Assembly (NCBI RefSeq): GCF_021365465.1
Contig: NZ_CP089932.1
Span: 4,836,001 to 4,900,000 of the forward strand
Length of the DNA stretch: 64,000 nt
Source of the DNA: Erwinia tracheiphila
GTDB taxonomy: Bacteria > Pseudomonadota > Gammaproteobacteria > Enterobacterales > Enterobacteriaceae
Reading direction: 5' to 3'
Shown: positions 1-8,980 of the stretch, piece by piece
How the letters are laid out: each line of letters begins with the position of its first letter
Numbering within the stretch: the first letter of the stretch is position 1
Program-made: the position numbers and the translations under genes
Notes under the pieces: generated by a model
The model's database searches: none
Told to the model about the DNA's origin: nothing
The model's input: the letters and a program-made list of their open reading frames with translations, nothing else

Positions 1-2
1 CC

Positions 3-1220
3 GCCTACATACAATAATTTATCCAGTCCGGTCGCATCTTTATCTTTGGTACCTGAAAACGTATTGTGGTCAATCCAGTAACCTGACCCATTACTGATAA
101 AAAGTGGGATATCGCCATTAGCACGATAGCGATCATCATGGGTGAAGTTAAGATTCTGGAAAATATCGTTACCGGCAGTTTTATCACTGGCAAGATAAAT
201 ATTGTGGAGTCCTGTCCCTCCCGATGTCCCTTCCAGCGTCTTATTTGCACCAAACTTCAATACAACCTTATTGGCAGAGGACAAATCTTTTGACAGCTTG
301 ATAGTGGTTGGCTCATCTCCGGCCAGGCTTTTCTGAAGCTCCGCCACCGTAGAGACGGTCACGACCTTTCCTCCAGCGCCACCCGTGGTATTCGCCGCTT
401 TGGCAAAGCCCGTCATACCGACAAGGCCGCTACTCTTACTGGCCGGAACCGCAGAGATCGCGGTAGTCGAGGCCACTTTATCCGTCGAGCCAGAAGAAGC
501 GTCCCCGTTAACCGCACCAGACACACTCTGCGTTGTTGATAACATCGGAGCCTTATTGCTGGTACTTTTATTATCTGTTGAAGTGTCAGTTTTCGTGGTG
601 GACGAAGAAGTTGTCGAGGTCGCCAGAGAGACTACTTTAATCTTGGAAGTGCCCCTTTCCGAAGCATCCACGCTGTCCGGCGTCGTGATAAACGATGTCG
701 TTGTTCCTGCTGAGGTATATTCTACCGGGGAGCGGCTGCTTACAGGTGCCGACACCAGCGATGTTGCCTTCACCCCACCCGCTGTTAATGCGTCATTTCC
801 AGTACCGGAGCTGCTGACGGGAATCAAGGAGAATTTGGAAAAATCGACAGGGTTGTTTGTGCTGGACATATTTTGCCCACTTCTTTTCTGCTGGGACAAA
901 CCAGATGATTGCTGCACTACACCATTAGCAGAGGCGTTATTTTGCAACAGGCGTGAAAGAAATTGCAGCAAGATTTCTCGCACTAAAGCAGCAATCTTTG
1001 TTAATGTTGGCTGACATCCACTCATCCCGGCAAAGTTCGATTGCAAGGAATAAGCGGATGTCGGTTTGCCATACGAAATCGGCAAATTCGGAACTGGCGA
1101 ATAAGCACCAGCACCGCTACAACCGATCAGGTTTTTTTTCAGCGGATCCTGAGCCGAACTGGGCGCAGCAGGGGATAGCGTCGTCGCAGACAAATCCACC
1201 ACTCTGTTTTGTATCATCAT
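3..1220 (-). CDS. Harpin-like secreted protein with pectate lyase family 1 domain (C-terminus beyond window)
   Basis: An uninterrupted reading frame of 406 codons runs from the ATG at 1220 off the left edge. Residues about 75-90 form a short amphipathic segment (TKIAALVREILLQFLSRLLQ). Residues about 100-270 are rich in Ser, Thr, Gly and Asn, typical of harpins. From about residue 280 a pectate-lyase-1 signature appears (NTTGGAGGKVVTV, then NKTLEG and SGYWIDHNTFSG). There is no signal peptide, so Sec/T2SS export is unlikely and type III export is inferred. An AGGA ribosome site lies 6 nt before the ATG, and a perfect hrp box lies about 95 bp upstream. The layout resembles HrpW, but to my knowledge HrpW proteins carry a family 3 lyase domain, so this would be a variant architecture. 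The far C-terminus, with most of the catalytic site, is not visible. Confidence 0.8.
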   Translation of the reverse strand, partial: MMIQNRVVDLSATTLSPAAPSSAQDPLKKNLIGCSGAGAYSPVPNLPISYGKPTSAYSLQSNFAGMSGCQPTLTKIAALVREILLQFLSRLLQNNASANGVVQQSSGLSQQKRSGQNMSSTNNPVDFSKFSLIPVSSSGTGNDALTAGGVKATSLVSAPVSSRSPVEYTSAGTTTSFITTPDSVDASERGTSKIKVVSLATSTTSSSTTKTDTSTDNKSTSNKAPMLSTTQSVSGAVNGDASSGSTDKVASTTAISAVPASKSSGLVGMTGFAKAANTTGGAGGKVVTVSTVAELQKSLAGDEPTTIKLSKDLSSANKVVLKFGANKTLEGTSGGTGLHNIYLASDKTAGNDIFQNLNFTHDDRYRANGDIPLFISNGSGYWIDHNTFSGTKDKDATGLDKLLYVG

Positions 1221-1314
1221 GATCAATCCTCATAAGAAGCTGAAATCTGTCCTGAACGTAGATTGTGGATGTATGCTGGGACGGAAAGCAGCACATTAGA
1301 GTCGCAATGTGACT

Positions 1315-1342
1315 TAGGTGGTAAAAAAATCAACCTGGTTCC
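1315..1342 (-). promoter_or_regulatory. hrp box (HrpL ECF-sigma promoter)
   Basis: On the minus strand the sequence reads GGAACC, 15 bases, then CCACCTA. This matches the HrpL consensus GGAACC-N15/16-CCACNNA exactly. It points at the harpin/pectate lyase gene, leaving a leader of about 95 nt. This supports control by the Hrp type III secretion regulon. Confidence 0.85.
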
Positions 1343-1469
1343 AGAGGAGATAATAAATAAATCGTCTCAATAATCTCCAATGTTATTGAATCTGATTGAG
1401 AAAAGTGAAAAGTGGCAGGTTATTGCTGCAAAGGGTCAAATATCGCGCCGGTATGACGGCACGACGGGC

Positions 1470-3500
1470 TTAACTCACAGCGTTATTCTTTGCCTTATTC
1501 AGCATCGCCCGTAGTCCGGCGACACGGCTTTGTCCGGTTTGCATACGTTGCTCCGGGCTGACCACCTTACGTTCAGTTTCCCATTGCAGGTCGTCCTGCG
1601 GCAGCTCCAGTAAAAAACGGCTCGGCTCAGGCCGCACCAGCTCACCATACTGCCGACGTTCCCGGCACAGCGTAAACGTCAACTCCTTTTGCGCCCGCGT
1701 AATTCCTACGTAGGCCAGACGGCGTTCTTCTTCAACATTATTCTCATCAATGCTGCTCTGATGCGGCAGTAAACCTTCCTCCATCCCCACAAGGTACACG
1801 TAGGGGAACTCAAGGCCTTTCGACGCATGAAGCGTCATGAGCTGCACCTGATCCGCGTCTTCATCACTTTCACCCCGCTCCATCATGTCGCGCAAAGTGA
1901 AGCGCGTAACGACCTGCGTCAGCGTCATCGGTTCATCAATATCGCTGCCCTCTAACATCTCCGTCATCCACTGAAACAGCGTGTTAACGTTCTTCATGCG
2001 CATTTCAGCGGCCTTCGGGCTGGTTGAGGTTTCAAACAGCCAGCTTTCATAATCAATGCCGCAAATAAGATCACGCACGGCGTTCACCGGCTCTCGCTCT
2101 GCCAGAGCGGCAATTTCACGCAGCCAGCCCGTGAAGCGCTGGAGCGATTCGAGACCGCGTCCGGTCAGGGTTTGCTGCAACCCGAAATCAAAACTGGCGC
2201 TGAACAGACTGTTATTACGCTGTCGCGCCCATTCACCCAATTTTTGTAACGTCGCGGGACCAATCTCCCGCTTCGGCGTGTTAACAATGCGCATAAACGC
2301 ACTGTCATCATTCTCATTGGTAAGGACACGTAGGTAAGCCAGTAAATCTTTGATTTCTGGTCGTGAGAAGAAAGAAGAGCCACCTGAGATGCGGTATGGA
2401 ATGCGGTTTTGCATCAGCATTTTTTCAAACACGCGCGACTGGTGATTACCACGATAAAGAATGGCGTAATCTTTGTACTGCGTTTTATTGATAAAGTGAT
2501 GAGCGATAAGCTCTCCCGTAACCCGCCCAGCTTCATGCTCTTCATGATTGGCCGTCACCACTTTCAGTTCCGCGCCATAGCCCAACGTGGAGAACAGCCG
2601 CTTTTCAAATACGTGAGGATTATTGGCAATCAAAATATTGGCCGCTTTCAGAATACGTTCCGATGAGCGGTAATTTTGCTCCAGCTTGATCACCTGCAAT
2701 GCAGGGAAATCCTCTTTCAACAGCACCAGATTCTGGGGTCTGGCACCGCGCCAGGAGTAGATAGACTGGTCGTCATCGCCGACAACGGTAAATCTGGCTC
2801 GTGTTCCAACCAGCAGCTTAACCAGTTCATACTGGCTGGTATTGGTATCCTGATACTCATCCACCAGCAGATAACGAATGCACTGCTGCCAGCGCTCACG
2901 CGCTTCTTCGTTGCGTTGAAATAGCAGGGTGGGTAGCAGGATAAGATCGTCGAAATCCAGCACATTGCAGGATTTCAGATGCCGATCGTAAAGGCCATAA
3001 CAGTGTGCAAAGATCTTATCGCGTTCAGAGCTAACCGAGGCCGCCGCGCGCGACGGGTCCATCAGATCGTTTTTCCAGTTTCCAATGGTCGAAATAAGCT
3101 GCTGAAGAAGATTTTTGTCGTTTTCCAGCCACGGCTCGGTCAGCTCTTTCAACAACGCCAGCTGATCCTGATCGTCAAACAGTGAGAAATTCGACTTCAT
3201 TCCCAGCGCCGCATACTCTTTTTTGACAATCTCCAGCCCCAGCGTGTGGAATGTGGAAATCATCAGACCACGGGCTTCTTTACGCCCAAGGGTCTGCGCC
3301 ACGCGCTCTTTCATCTCACGCGAAGCCTTATTGGTAAAGGTCACCGCAGCAATATGGCGCGCCTGATAGCCACATTCGCGAATAAGATAAGCAATTTTGT
3401 TGGTAATGACGCGCGTTTTGCCTGAGCCCGCACCGGCCAGCACCAGACAAGGACCGGTAACAAATTCAACGGCATGTTGCTGACCAGGATTAAGACGCAT
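1470..3500 (-). CDS. rep: ATP-dependent DNA helicase Rep
   Basis: A 676-residue superfamily 1A 3'-5' helicase that helps the replisome pass protein roadblocks and restarts forks. Motifs visible are the Walker A (AGAGSGKT, near residue 25), [47 protein letters not shown] and the motif VI region VGITRAQ. Length matches E. coli Rep (673). The start was placed at MRLNPGQQ (3500), as in Rep homologues; an upstream in-frame ATG would add 22 unconserved residues. It appears intact and chromosomal. Its usual upstream neighbour is missing because an IS6-family element begins 83 bp before the start, so its native promoter may be shortened. Confidence 0.97.
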   Translation of the reverse strand: MRLNPGQQHAVEFVTGPCLVLAGAGSGKTRVITNKIAYLIRECGYQARHIAAVTFTNKASREMKERVAQTLGRKEARGLMISTFHTLGLEIVKKEYAALGMKSNFSLFDDQDQLALLKELTEPWLENDKNLLQQLISTIGNWKNDLMDPSRAAASVSSERDKIFAHCYGLYDRHLKSCNVLDFDDLILLPTLLFQRNEEARERWQQCIRYLLVDEYQDTNTSQYELVKLLVGTRARFTVVGDDDQSIYSWRGARPQNLVLLKEDFPALQVIKLEQNYRSSERILKAANILIANNPHVFEKRLFSTLGYGAELKVVTANHEEHEAGRVTGELIAHHFINKTQYKDYAILYRGNHQSRVFEKMLMQNRIPYRISGGSSFFSRPEIKDLLAYLRVLTNENDDSAFMRIVNTPKREIGPATLQKLGEWARQRNNSLFSASFDFGLQQTLTGRGLESLQRFTGWLREIAALAEREPVNAVRDLICGIDYESWLFETSTSPKAAEMRMKNVNTLFQWMTEMLEGSDIDEPMTLTQVVTRFTLRDMMERGESDEDADQVQLMTLHASKGLEFPYVYLVGMEEGLLPHQSSIDENNVEEERRLAYVGITRAQKELTFTLCRERRQYGELVRPEPSRFLLELPQDDLQWETERKVVSPEQRMQTGQSRVAGLRAMLNKAKNNAVS

Positions 3501-3582
3501 AAAGGATTCGCTCGGTGAAATGACAGGGGGAAAGAAATAACAGCGTGCTAGTATAGCCAGCAGCATCCATACGACTCAAGGT

Positions 3583-4401
3583 GGCACTGTTGCAAATTTC
3601 TTGATGCTGTACCTTTTGTATTACAGAAATGCCTTAAATTTCAAAAACCCTGCTCACCAGACGCATCTCGCCCAGAGGATGGCCGTAGTAAAAGTTTTCC
3701 GCCTGTCCTTTACGCAATGCCCGCATGACTTCAATCCCCCTGATGGTGGCATATGCCGTTTTCATGGATTTAAATCCCAGCGTGGCGCCGATTATCCGTT
3801 TCAGTTTGCCGTGATCGCATTCAATGACGTTATTCCGGTACTTAATCTGCCGGTGTTCAACATCAGGCGGACACCGGCCTTCCCGCTTCAGTAACGCCAG
3901 GGCGCGACTATAGGTGGGGGTTTTATCGGTGTTGATGAGGCGGGGGCTCTGCCAGCCTTTCACGTTGTTCAGAATCTTTCCCAGAAACCGGTATGCCGCT
4001 TTGCTGTTACGGCGCGGGGAAAGATAAAAATCGATGGTGCGGCCTTTGCTGTCAACAGCACGGTACAGGTATGCCCATCGGCCGTTAACTCTGATATACG
4101 TTTCATCAAGATGCCAGGAGCAGAACCCTGAAGGGTTACGCCAGTACCAGCGCAGCCGCTTTTCCATTTCAGGCGCATAACGCTGAACCCAGCGGTAAAT
4201 CGTGGAGTGATCAACGTTGACACCGCGCTCGGCCAGCATTTCCTGCAGCTCACGATAGCTGATGCCGTATTTACAGTACCAGCGCACTGCCCACAGGATG
4301 ATGTCACGCTGAAAATGCCGGCCTTTGAATGGATTCATGTGCTGCTCCGTCAGCAAAAGGTGACGATGAGTTTATCACCTCCAGATTTTTGCAACAGTGC
4401 C
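3583..4401 (-). mobile_element. IS26-like (IS6 family) insertion sequence, copy 1
   Basis: An 819-bp element with perfect 14-bp terminal inverted repeats GGCACTGTTGCAAA. The flanking 8-mers (CTCAAGGT and GGTTTTTT) differ, so there is no target duplication. This suggests that recombination or an adjacent deletion has happened here. Confidence 0.95.
3634..4338 (-). CDS. tnpA: IS6 family transposase (IS26-like)
   Basis: A 234-residue DDE transposase starting at MNPFKGRHF, the usual IS26 start, rather than six codons upstream. The catalytic acidic residues are visible in HLDETYIRV, INTDKTPTY and NNVIECDHGK. It is close to IS26 at both ends but differs from it in the middle (for example SGFCSWHLDETYIRV where IS26 as I remember it has SDLCPWHMDETYVKV). 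It is therefore a relative and not IS26 itself. It appears functional and catalyses replicative or conservative transposition of its own ends. Confidence 0.95.
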   Translation of the reverse strand: MNPFKGRHFQRDIILWAVRWYCKYGISYRELQEMLAERGVNVDHSTIYRWVQRYAPEMEKRLRWYWRNPSGFCSWHLDETYIRVNGRWAYLYRAVDSKGRTIDFYLSPRRNSKAAYRFLGKILNNVKGWQSPRLINTDKTPTYSRALALLKREGRCPPDVEHRQIKYRNNVIECDHGKLKRIIGATLGFKSMKTAYATIRGIEVMRALRKGQAENFYYGHPLGEMRLVSRVFEI

Positions 4402-4466
4402 GGTTTTTTTACCATGCGAATGATTCTTCTCTGATCATGGTGACCACTTCATCCTCTACCCACTAC

Positions 4467-5057
4467 CTATAAATATTTTCTGTTTAATAGTGAATAGAAA
4501 TCATTCGTACGCATTTGTAAGCGTCGGTCGATAATCTCTTTATCATTTTTTGTTGCAGAGTAATATTCATTATAAATATCACGAAAATCTATTGGGAATA
4601 ATCTTTCGCTTTCTTTGTCGTACAGCATATTACCTGTATTAAGATCGTAATGGATTATACCTAATTCATTCAGTTCACATATCAACCTCAAATAAAGACT
4701 CTCTAGGTTATCAGGAATATCTGCCGTATCAATTTCACTAAGAGGAGTTCCAGGCACATGTAGCATTCGGAGGTATACATCACCGCCATGCCGTATGACA
4801 ACTGATGCATCATCGCCATAAAAAGCATTAAAAAGGTCAGATTCTTTCCTTGCCATTTCCAGTACTTCATGGTAATGGTTACCAGCAAGATCATACTTTT
4901 TGTATAAAGCGGATGAATCATTCACATCTTCAAATACTTCTGCTGTAGAACCCTCCCCTATTAACTTACCTAGAATGGGCTCTGTTACTATGTCAGTATG
5001 AGAATTATGATTCTCATATAGAAAAGGTGTTTGAATAATGGTGGAGGTTATTTTCAT
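4467..5057 (-). CDS. ospG: OspG-family type III effector kinase
   Basis: A 196-residue protein that matches the Shigella effector OspG almost throughout, from memory of that sequence: same length, same N-terminus [12 protein letters not shown], same C-terminus [10 protein letters not shown]. OspG is a minimal Ser/Thr kinase injected by the type III system; it binds host ubiquitin-loaded E2 enzymes and damps NF-kB signalling. Visible kinase residues are the glycine-rich GEGSTAEVF (35-43), Lys53, the catalytic loop HYDLNTGN (Asp138) and IDFR (Asp157). A weak AAGG site precedes the ATG. It is AT-rich compared with rep and sits between an IS6 copy and an IS200/IS605-type element, which suggests recent horizontal arrival. 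I found no MxiE box upstream. Confidence 0.9.
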   Translation of the reverse strand: MKITSTIIQTPFLYENHNSHTDIVTEPILGKLIGEGSTAEVFEDVNDSSALYKKYDLAGNHYHEVLEMARKESDLFNAFYGDDASVVIRHGGDVYLRMLHVPGTPLSEIDTADIPDNLESLYLRLICELNELGIIHYDLNTGNMLYDKESERLFPIDFRDIYNEYYSATKNDKEIIDRRLQMRTNDFYSLLNRKYL

Positions 5058-5127
5058 TACAGACCTTGGTTGCGCAATTTAAACATCCAGGAGATTTTCA
5101 CATGATTTACGTGTCAAAAGATAAATT

Positions 5128-5385
5128 TCACTTAATCACTAAATGTGAAAAAGCTTTATTAAATGAATTTGCTTCTGCTTTTCGAGCCGCCAGCCCCTCA
5201 ATAATAGGGGAATCACCGCGAGGCATAGGCATAACAAAACTACTACCATTATTATTTGTAACTTTGAGAATCTTACCGCCCAAAAAAGATGAAAAAAAAG
5301 GGTTTATTTGACGTGGCTTTTCAAGCTTGAGCGTTTTTTCAATTTCCACCAAGCGAGAATGTGAATTATATGTTATGCTTTTCAT
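5128..5385 (-). CDS. Small protein upstream of ospG, possible effector
   Basis: An 85-residue ORF 70 bp upstream of ospG on the same strand, so the two could be cotranscribed. I chose the ATG at 5385 (MKSITYNSHSRL) because a GAGG/TAGG purine stretch lies just before it; an ATG five codons earlier is also open. The protein has no signal peptide or membrane segment and ends with AEANSFNKAFSHLVIK. I do not recognise the family with certainty. Size, AT-richness and position suggest a small type III effector of the kind found beside OspG-like genes, but this is inference. The IS200/IS605-type insertion 61 bp upstream may have removed its promoter. Confidence 0.55.
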   Translation of the reverse strand: MKSITYNSHSRLVEIEKTLKLEKPRQINPFFSSFLGGKILKVTNNNGSSFVMPMPRGDSPIIEGLAARKAEANSFNKAFSHLVIK

Positions 5386-5446
5386 ATACCTATACCTCAT
5401 TGATTAAATATTAAAAATATCTTTAACATGATACAACTATATTTAC

Positions 5447-6741
5447 AGACGTTGCGCGTAAAGCCTCGCCCAATCGGGCTGGGATATAAGCGCGGTAACT
5501 GCGTAACATTATTTGACCTTTATCAATGTGACTTACAAATTTCGGCGTATTTTGTAAGTACATGAAACACGCATACAAATACAGATTCTATCCGACCCCC
5601 GATCAGGTTGAGCTTTTAGCTCAAACATTCGGCTGCGTGCGTTTCGTCTACAATTTGATCCTCCGCTGGCGCACTGATGCGTACTATGACCGCCAGGAGA
5701 AGATCGGCTATCCACAAGCCGATAAGCGCCTGACAGCAATCAAAGCCATGCCAGATCATGGTTAGGTAATGTTTCCGCCGTGCCGCTCCAGCAAGCGATC
5801 CGCCATCAACAAACCGCTTTTGCCAACTTCTTTGCAGGTCGGGCGAAATATCCGACATTCAAAAGCAAGCGCCATAAACAGGCGGCTACCTTCATGAATA
5901 CGGCATTTAAATACAAAGACAGCTGTTTGTACATGGCAAAGAGCAAAACGCCTTTAGACGTGCGCTGGAGTCGCCCTTTACCGTCCGTGCCATCCTCCAT
6001 CACCATTAGCAAAGATGCCGCCGGGCGCTACTTCGTTTCGTGCCTCTGCGAGTTTGAACCTGTATCACTGCCGATCTCCGCTAAAACGGTCGGCATTGAT
6101 GTAGGTTTAAAAGATTTGTTCGTCACCGATACCGGATTCAAAACAGGCAATCCCCGCCACACCGCTAAATATGCGAAACGTCTTGCACTGCTACAGCGCC
6201 GTTTGAGCAAGAAACAAAAAGGCTCAAGGAATCGCGCCAAAGCACGCTTGAAGGTCGCCCGGCTCCACGCGAAAATCGCCGATTGCCGCATGGATAACCT
6301 GCACAAGCTGTCCCGCAAACTAATTAACGAAAACCAAGTCGTTTGCATCGAATCCCTAAAAGTGAAGAACATGATCCGCAACCTGAAACTATCCAAAGCG
6401 ATAACAGACGCGAGCTGGGGCGAATTCGTGCGCCAGCTTGAATACAAGGGTGAATGGGCGGGGCGATCCGTGGTCGCAATTGACCAGTTTTTCCCGTCCT
6501 CAAAACGCTGTAGCTGTTGCGGCTATACCATTTCAAAAATGGCGCTTAACGTTCGTTCGTGGATCTGTCCTTAATGTGGGGCTAACCACGATCGTGACGT
6601 AAACGCCGCGAAGAATATAAAAGTGGTCGGGCTGACCGCGTTAGCCCACGGAGCGACTGTAAATCCTAAAGCTTCTTAATGTGGCTTAGGTAGGTTGCGA
6701 TGAAGTGGGAATACTCGCCGTTTACGGCGGGGAGCAGTCAA
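5447..6741 (+). mobile_element. tnpB-only IS200/IS605-type element, copy 1
   Basis: A 1295-bp element whose left end begins right after TTAC (5443-5446) and whose right end finishes with TCAA. These are the kinds of boundary used by the IS200/IS605 superfamily. The left end carries a CGCCC..GGGCG-type hairpin, and the right end a CTCGCCG..CGGCGGGGAG hairpin. It encodes only a TnpB-like protein and no Y1 transposase, so it must be mobilised in trans (IS1341-type). A copy of identical length lies at 10810. Confidence 0.85.
5562..6679 (+). pseudogene. tnpB: TnpB-like RNA-guided nuclease, disrupted
   Basis: The frame opens at 5562 (MKHAYKYRFYPTPDQ) and stops after 67 codons at the TAG in CATGGTTAGG. 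The protein continues in the next frame from about 5768. RuvC residues are visible in VGIDVGLKDLFVTD and ESLKVKNM. The zinc-finger half CSCCGY is present, but a TAA replaces the Glu codon of the second CPECG motif (around 6573; a G-to-T change from copy 2). The last catalytic Asp (HDRDVNAA) is therefore beyond a stop. TnpB cleaves DNA guided by an RNA from the element's right end; this copy should be inactive. Confidence 0.85.
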
Positions 6742-6781
6742 ATGGGGGTATATAAGATGCTCATTCAGATAAAGCATACAT

Positions 6782-6840
6782 CGCTCGCCGCAGCCGAACG
6801 ACCGAGCGTAGCGAGTTAGTGAGCGAGGAAGCGGAAGAGA
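6782..6840 (+). other. ColE1/pMB1-type plasmid backbone remnant
   Basis: About 59 bp closely resembles the familiar segment found just beyond the pMB1/ColE1 origin (CTCGCCGCAGCCGAACGACC followed by GAGCGAGGAAGCGGAAGA), with a few substitutions. No RNAI/RNAII or rom is seen nearby, so it is a scrap left from a small plasmid captured between IS elements. Confidence 0.6.
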
Positions 6841-6938
6841 GCTATTGCTAAACCAGGAACCGGACACACTCGGCTTAAATTTTTGCTCTAAAAATCATTA
6901 TATAGGAGGGTTTCACCAGCGTTTGTATGCCATGCAAC

Positions 6939-6967
6939 TTGCACAAACCCGTAACTAGGACTATAGT
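6939..6967 (+). promoter_or_regulatory. Sigma-70 promoter for toxin-antitoxin locus
   Basis: TTGCAC and TATAGT are separated by exactly 17 bp and lie about 15 bp upstream of the first possible toxin start. Good match to the -35/-10 consensus. Confidence 0.6.
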
Positions 6968-6982
6968 AATTTTTACGGCAAC

Positions 6983-7350
6983 ATGGATGCATTGAGTGTC
7001 ATGGGAATTTATTTAACACCTGAATTTGAGACAGAGCGGCTAAGGCTATTTTTTCTGGTCTGCCGGGTGATCCACTTGGAAAATTCACCTTTAAAAAGCG
7101 CCTCGGCTTGCCCGGAGTAGGAGCCAGAGATGGAGCACGATCAATCGTTTTTTTCAATGATGGCGACAACATCTTCTTTTTTGATATGTATCTGAAAAGT
7201 GGGCTTTCAAAAAAGAAAGGAAAAGAGCTTGAAGATGATGAAATTGATGCTTACTGCAATATCGCAAAAGATTTTATCTCAATGAGTCCGGCAACTATAA
7301 ATAAGCTTCTGTCTGATAAAGAACTGATCGAGGTAAATTGTGATGACTGA
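6983..7350 (+). pseudogene. RelE/HigB-type toxin, frameshifted
   Basis: The N-terminus reads MDALSVMGIYLTPEFE from 6983 (an internal ATG at 7001 is also possible). It shifts frame near 7030-7040 and continues as AAKAIFSGLPGDPL.. to SDKELIEVNCDD. The fold resembles the PF06296 branch of RelE toxins, which are mRNA interferases acting at the ribosome. It is followed directly by its antitoxin, with an overlap. The single frame change should abolish toxin activity unless it is a sequencing error. Confidence 0.65.
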
Positions 7351-7660
7351 ACGTCTGAAACGCATTCAAGGTATGGCTGAACGCTATAACAAACTAGGCG
7401 TGGTAAAAGATGAAACCGTAGCTGCAATTGATGCAGCGGTCGCAGCCCGTAATATCCCGGCGATCCGAGTTATGACCGGAAGCCAGATAAAGGAAGTCCG
7501 CACTCGCTACAACATGTCGCAAGCCGCATTAGCTATAACAACCGGCATGTCTGTAGAAAGCGTCTCCAAATGGGAGCGAAACGAAAGCAAACCGAATAAG
7601 GCTGCTCTGCGGATCATCAACATCATCGATGCTAAAGGGCCACAGGTGTTCATGGCATAG
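7340..7660 (+). CDS. HigA-like helix-turn-helix antitoxin
   Basis: 106 residues with a C-terminal HTH-XRE domain (TGSQIKEVRTRYNMSQAALA...SVSKWERNESKPNKAALRI). It overlaps the end of the toxin gene, as in translationally coupled toxin-antitoxin operons. GAGG lies 6 nt before a GTG (7340) and 9 nt before an ATG (7343), so either start is possible. It probably neutralises the upstream RelE-type toxin and represses the 6939 promoter. It is intact although the toxin is broken. Confidence 0.75.
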   Translation: MMTERLKRIQGMAERYNKLGVVKDETVAAIDAAVAARNIPAIRVMTGSQIKEVRTRYNMSQAALAITTGMSVESVSKWERNESKPNKAALRIINIIDAKGPQVFMA

Positions 7661-7683
7661 CGATGTCTATTTCATCAAAGAAA

Positions 7684-7702
7684 GCCGCTCAGCGGCTTTT
7701 TT
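7684..7702 (+). terminator. Rho-independent terminator
   Basis: GCCGC-TCA-GCGGC stem followed by six T residues, just after the antitoxin. The adjacent IS6 copy begins two bases later. Confidence 0.8.
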
Positions 7703-7703
7703 A

Positions 7704-8523
7704 GGCACTGTTGCAAAAATCTGGAGGTGATAAACTCATCGTCACCTTTTGCTGACGGAGCAGCACATGAATCCATTCAAAGGACGGCATTTTCAGCGTG
7801 ACATCATCCTGTGGGCAGTGCGCTGGTACTGTAAATACGGCATCAGCTATCGTGAGCTGCAGGAAATGCTGGCCGAGCGCGGTGTCAACGTTGATCACTC
7901 CACGATTTACCGCTGGGTTCAGCGTTATGCGCCTGATAATGGAAAAGCGGCTGCGCTGGTACTGGCGTAACCCTTCAGGGTTCTGCTCCTGGCATCTTGA
8001 TGAAACGTATATCAGAGTTAACGGCCGATGGGCATACCTGTACCGTGCTGTTGACAGCAAAGGCCGCACCATCGATTTTTATCTTTCCCCGCGCCGTAAC
8101 AGCAAAGCGGCATACCGGTTTCTGGGAAAGATTCTGAACAACGTGAAAGGCTGGCAGAGCCCCCGCCTCATCAACACCGATAAAACCCCCACCTATAGTC
8201 GCGCCCTGGCGTTACTGAAGCGGGAAGGCCGGTGTCCGCCTGATGTTGAACACCGGCAGATTAAGTACCGGAATAACGTCATTGAATGCGATCACGGCAA
8301 ACTGAAACGGATAATCGGCGCCACGCTGGGATTTAAATCCATGAAAACGGCATATGCCACCATCAGGGGGATTGAAGTCATGCGGGCATTGCGTAAAGGA
8401 CAGGCGGAAAACTTTTACTACGGCCATCCTCTGGGCGAGATGCGTCTGGTGAGCAGGGTTTTTGAAATTTAAGGCATTTCTGTAATACAAAAGGTACAGC
8501 ATCAAGAAATTTGCAACAGTGCC
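7704..8523 (+). mobile_element. IS26-like (IS6 family) insertion sequence, copy 2
   Basis: 820 bp, with the same 14-bp inverted ends as copy 1 but one base longer because of an insertion in the transposase gene. The flanking 8-mers CTTTTTTA and GGCTAAAC differ, so there is no target duplication. Confidence 0.95.
7767..8472 (+). pseudogene. tnpA: IS6 family transposase, frameshifted
   Basis: Identical in layout to the other copies until RYAPE, where an extra T (GCGCCTGATAATGG instead of GCGCCTGAAATGG, near 7934) shifts the frame. The remaining two thirds, including all three catalytic acids, are still open in the next frame (to 8472). This copy could still move if an intact copy supplies transposase in trans. 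Confidence 0.9.
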
Positions 8524-8567
8524 GGCTAAACTACCTGCAAGGGTACGAAATGTTTTAATGTTAATTA

Positions 8568-8592
8568 AAGGGGCGCGATTGCCCCTTTTTTT
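8568..8592 (+). terminator. Rho-independent terminator
   Basis: GGGGC-GCGATT-GCCCC stem plus a run of seven T residues. It ends a transcription unit whose gene was removed on the left by the IS6 copy. Confidence 0.75.
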
Positions 8593-8616
8593 AATGGAAC
8601 GATAACGGGAAACCAT

Positions 8617-8637
8617 CTGTTAACTACAGTTTAACAG
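8617..8637 (+). promoter_or_regulatory. Inverted-repeat operator upstream of toxin-antitoxin pair
   Basis: CTGTTAA and TTAACAG form a perfect 7-bp inverted repeat with a 7-bp spacer. It lies 45 bp upstream of the toxin start and just before a TAATAT box. Probable autoregulatory site for the HTH antitoxin. Confidence 0.5.
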
Positions 8638-8682
8638 TATTGCCGTGTGGTAATATACTGACCATTGTCAGGAGGGGAGATA

Positions 8683-8979
8683 ATGATCGAGATAAAACGG
8701 ACGCCGGAAGTTGAAAAATGGCTCAAGTCTTTGAAAGACAGAACGGCAAAAGCAAAAATATTAATGCGACTTGAACGGATGGAGGACGGGAATTTTGGAG
8801 ATGTAGAGCCTATTGGTGATGGCTTATCTGAATTGAGAGTTCATCAGGGTAAAGGCTACCGTGTGTATTTTGGGAACAAAAATAATAAAATTATTCTCTT
8901 GCTTTGCGGTGGAGATAAAAGCACACAGCAGGCAGATATCAGAAAGGCAAAACAATTAGCCAAACAGTGGGGTTTTTAA
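8683..8979 (+). CDS. RelE/HigB-type toxin (PF05973-like)
   Basis: 98 residues starting at MIEIKRTPEVEKWLKSL, preceded by a strong AGGAGGGGAG site, which decides the start over an in-frame alternative six codons upstream. The features ELRVHQGKGYRVYFG and IILLLCGGDKSTQQADI are typical of Gp49/HigB ribosome-dependent mRNA interferases. It is followed one base later by its antitoxin gene. It appears intact. Confidence 0.85.
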   Translation: MIEIKRTPEVEKWLKSLKDRTAKAKILMRLERMEDGNFGDVEPIGDGLSELRVHQGKGYRVYFGNKNNKIILLLCGGDKSTQQADIRKAKQLAKQWGF

Positions 8980-8980
8980 T

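Noticed and set aside
385..1222. Plus-strand ORFs of 209 and 89 codons
   Set aside because: They are antisense shadows of the harpin/pectate-lyase frame, which is continuous, has a ribosome site, a hrp box and clear PL1 motifs.
5058..5446. MxiE-type activator box upstream of ospG
   Set aside because: No close match to the GTATCGTTTTTTTANAG pattern; only a GTATC scrap near 5428 on the minus strand.
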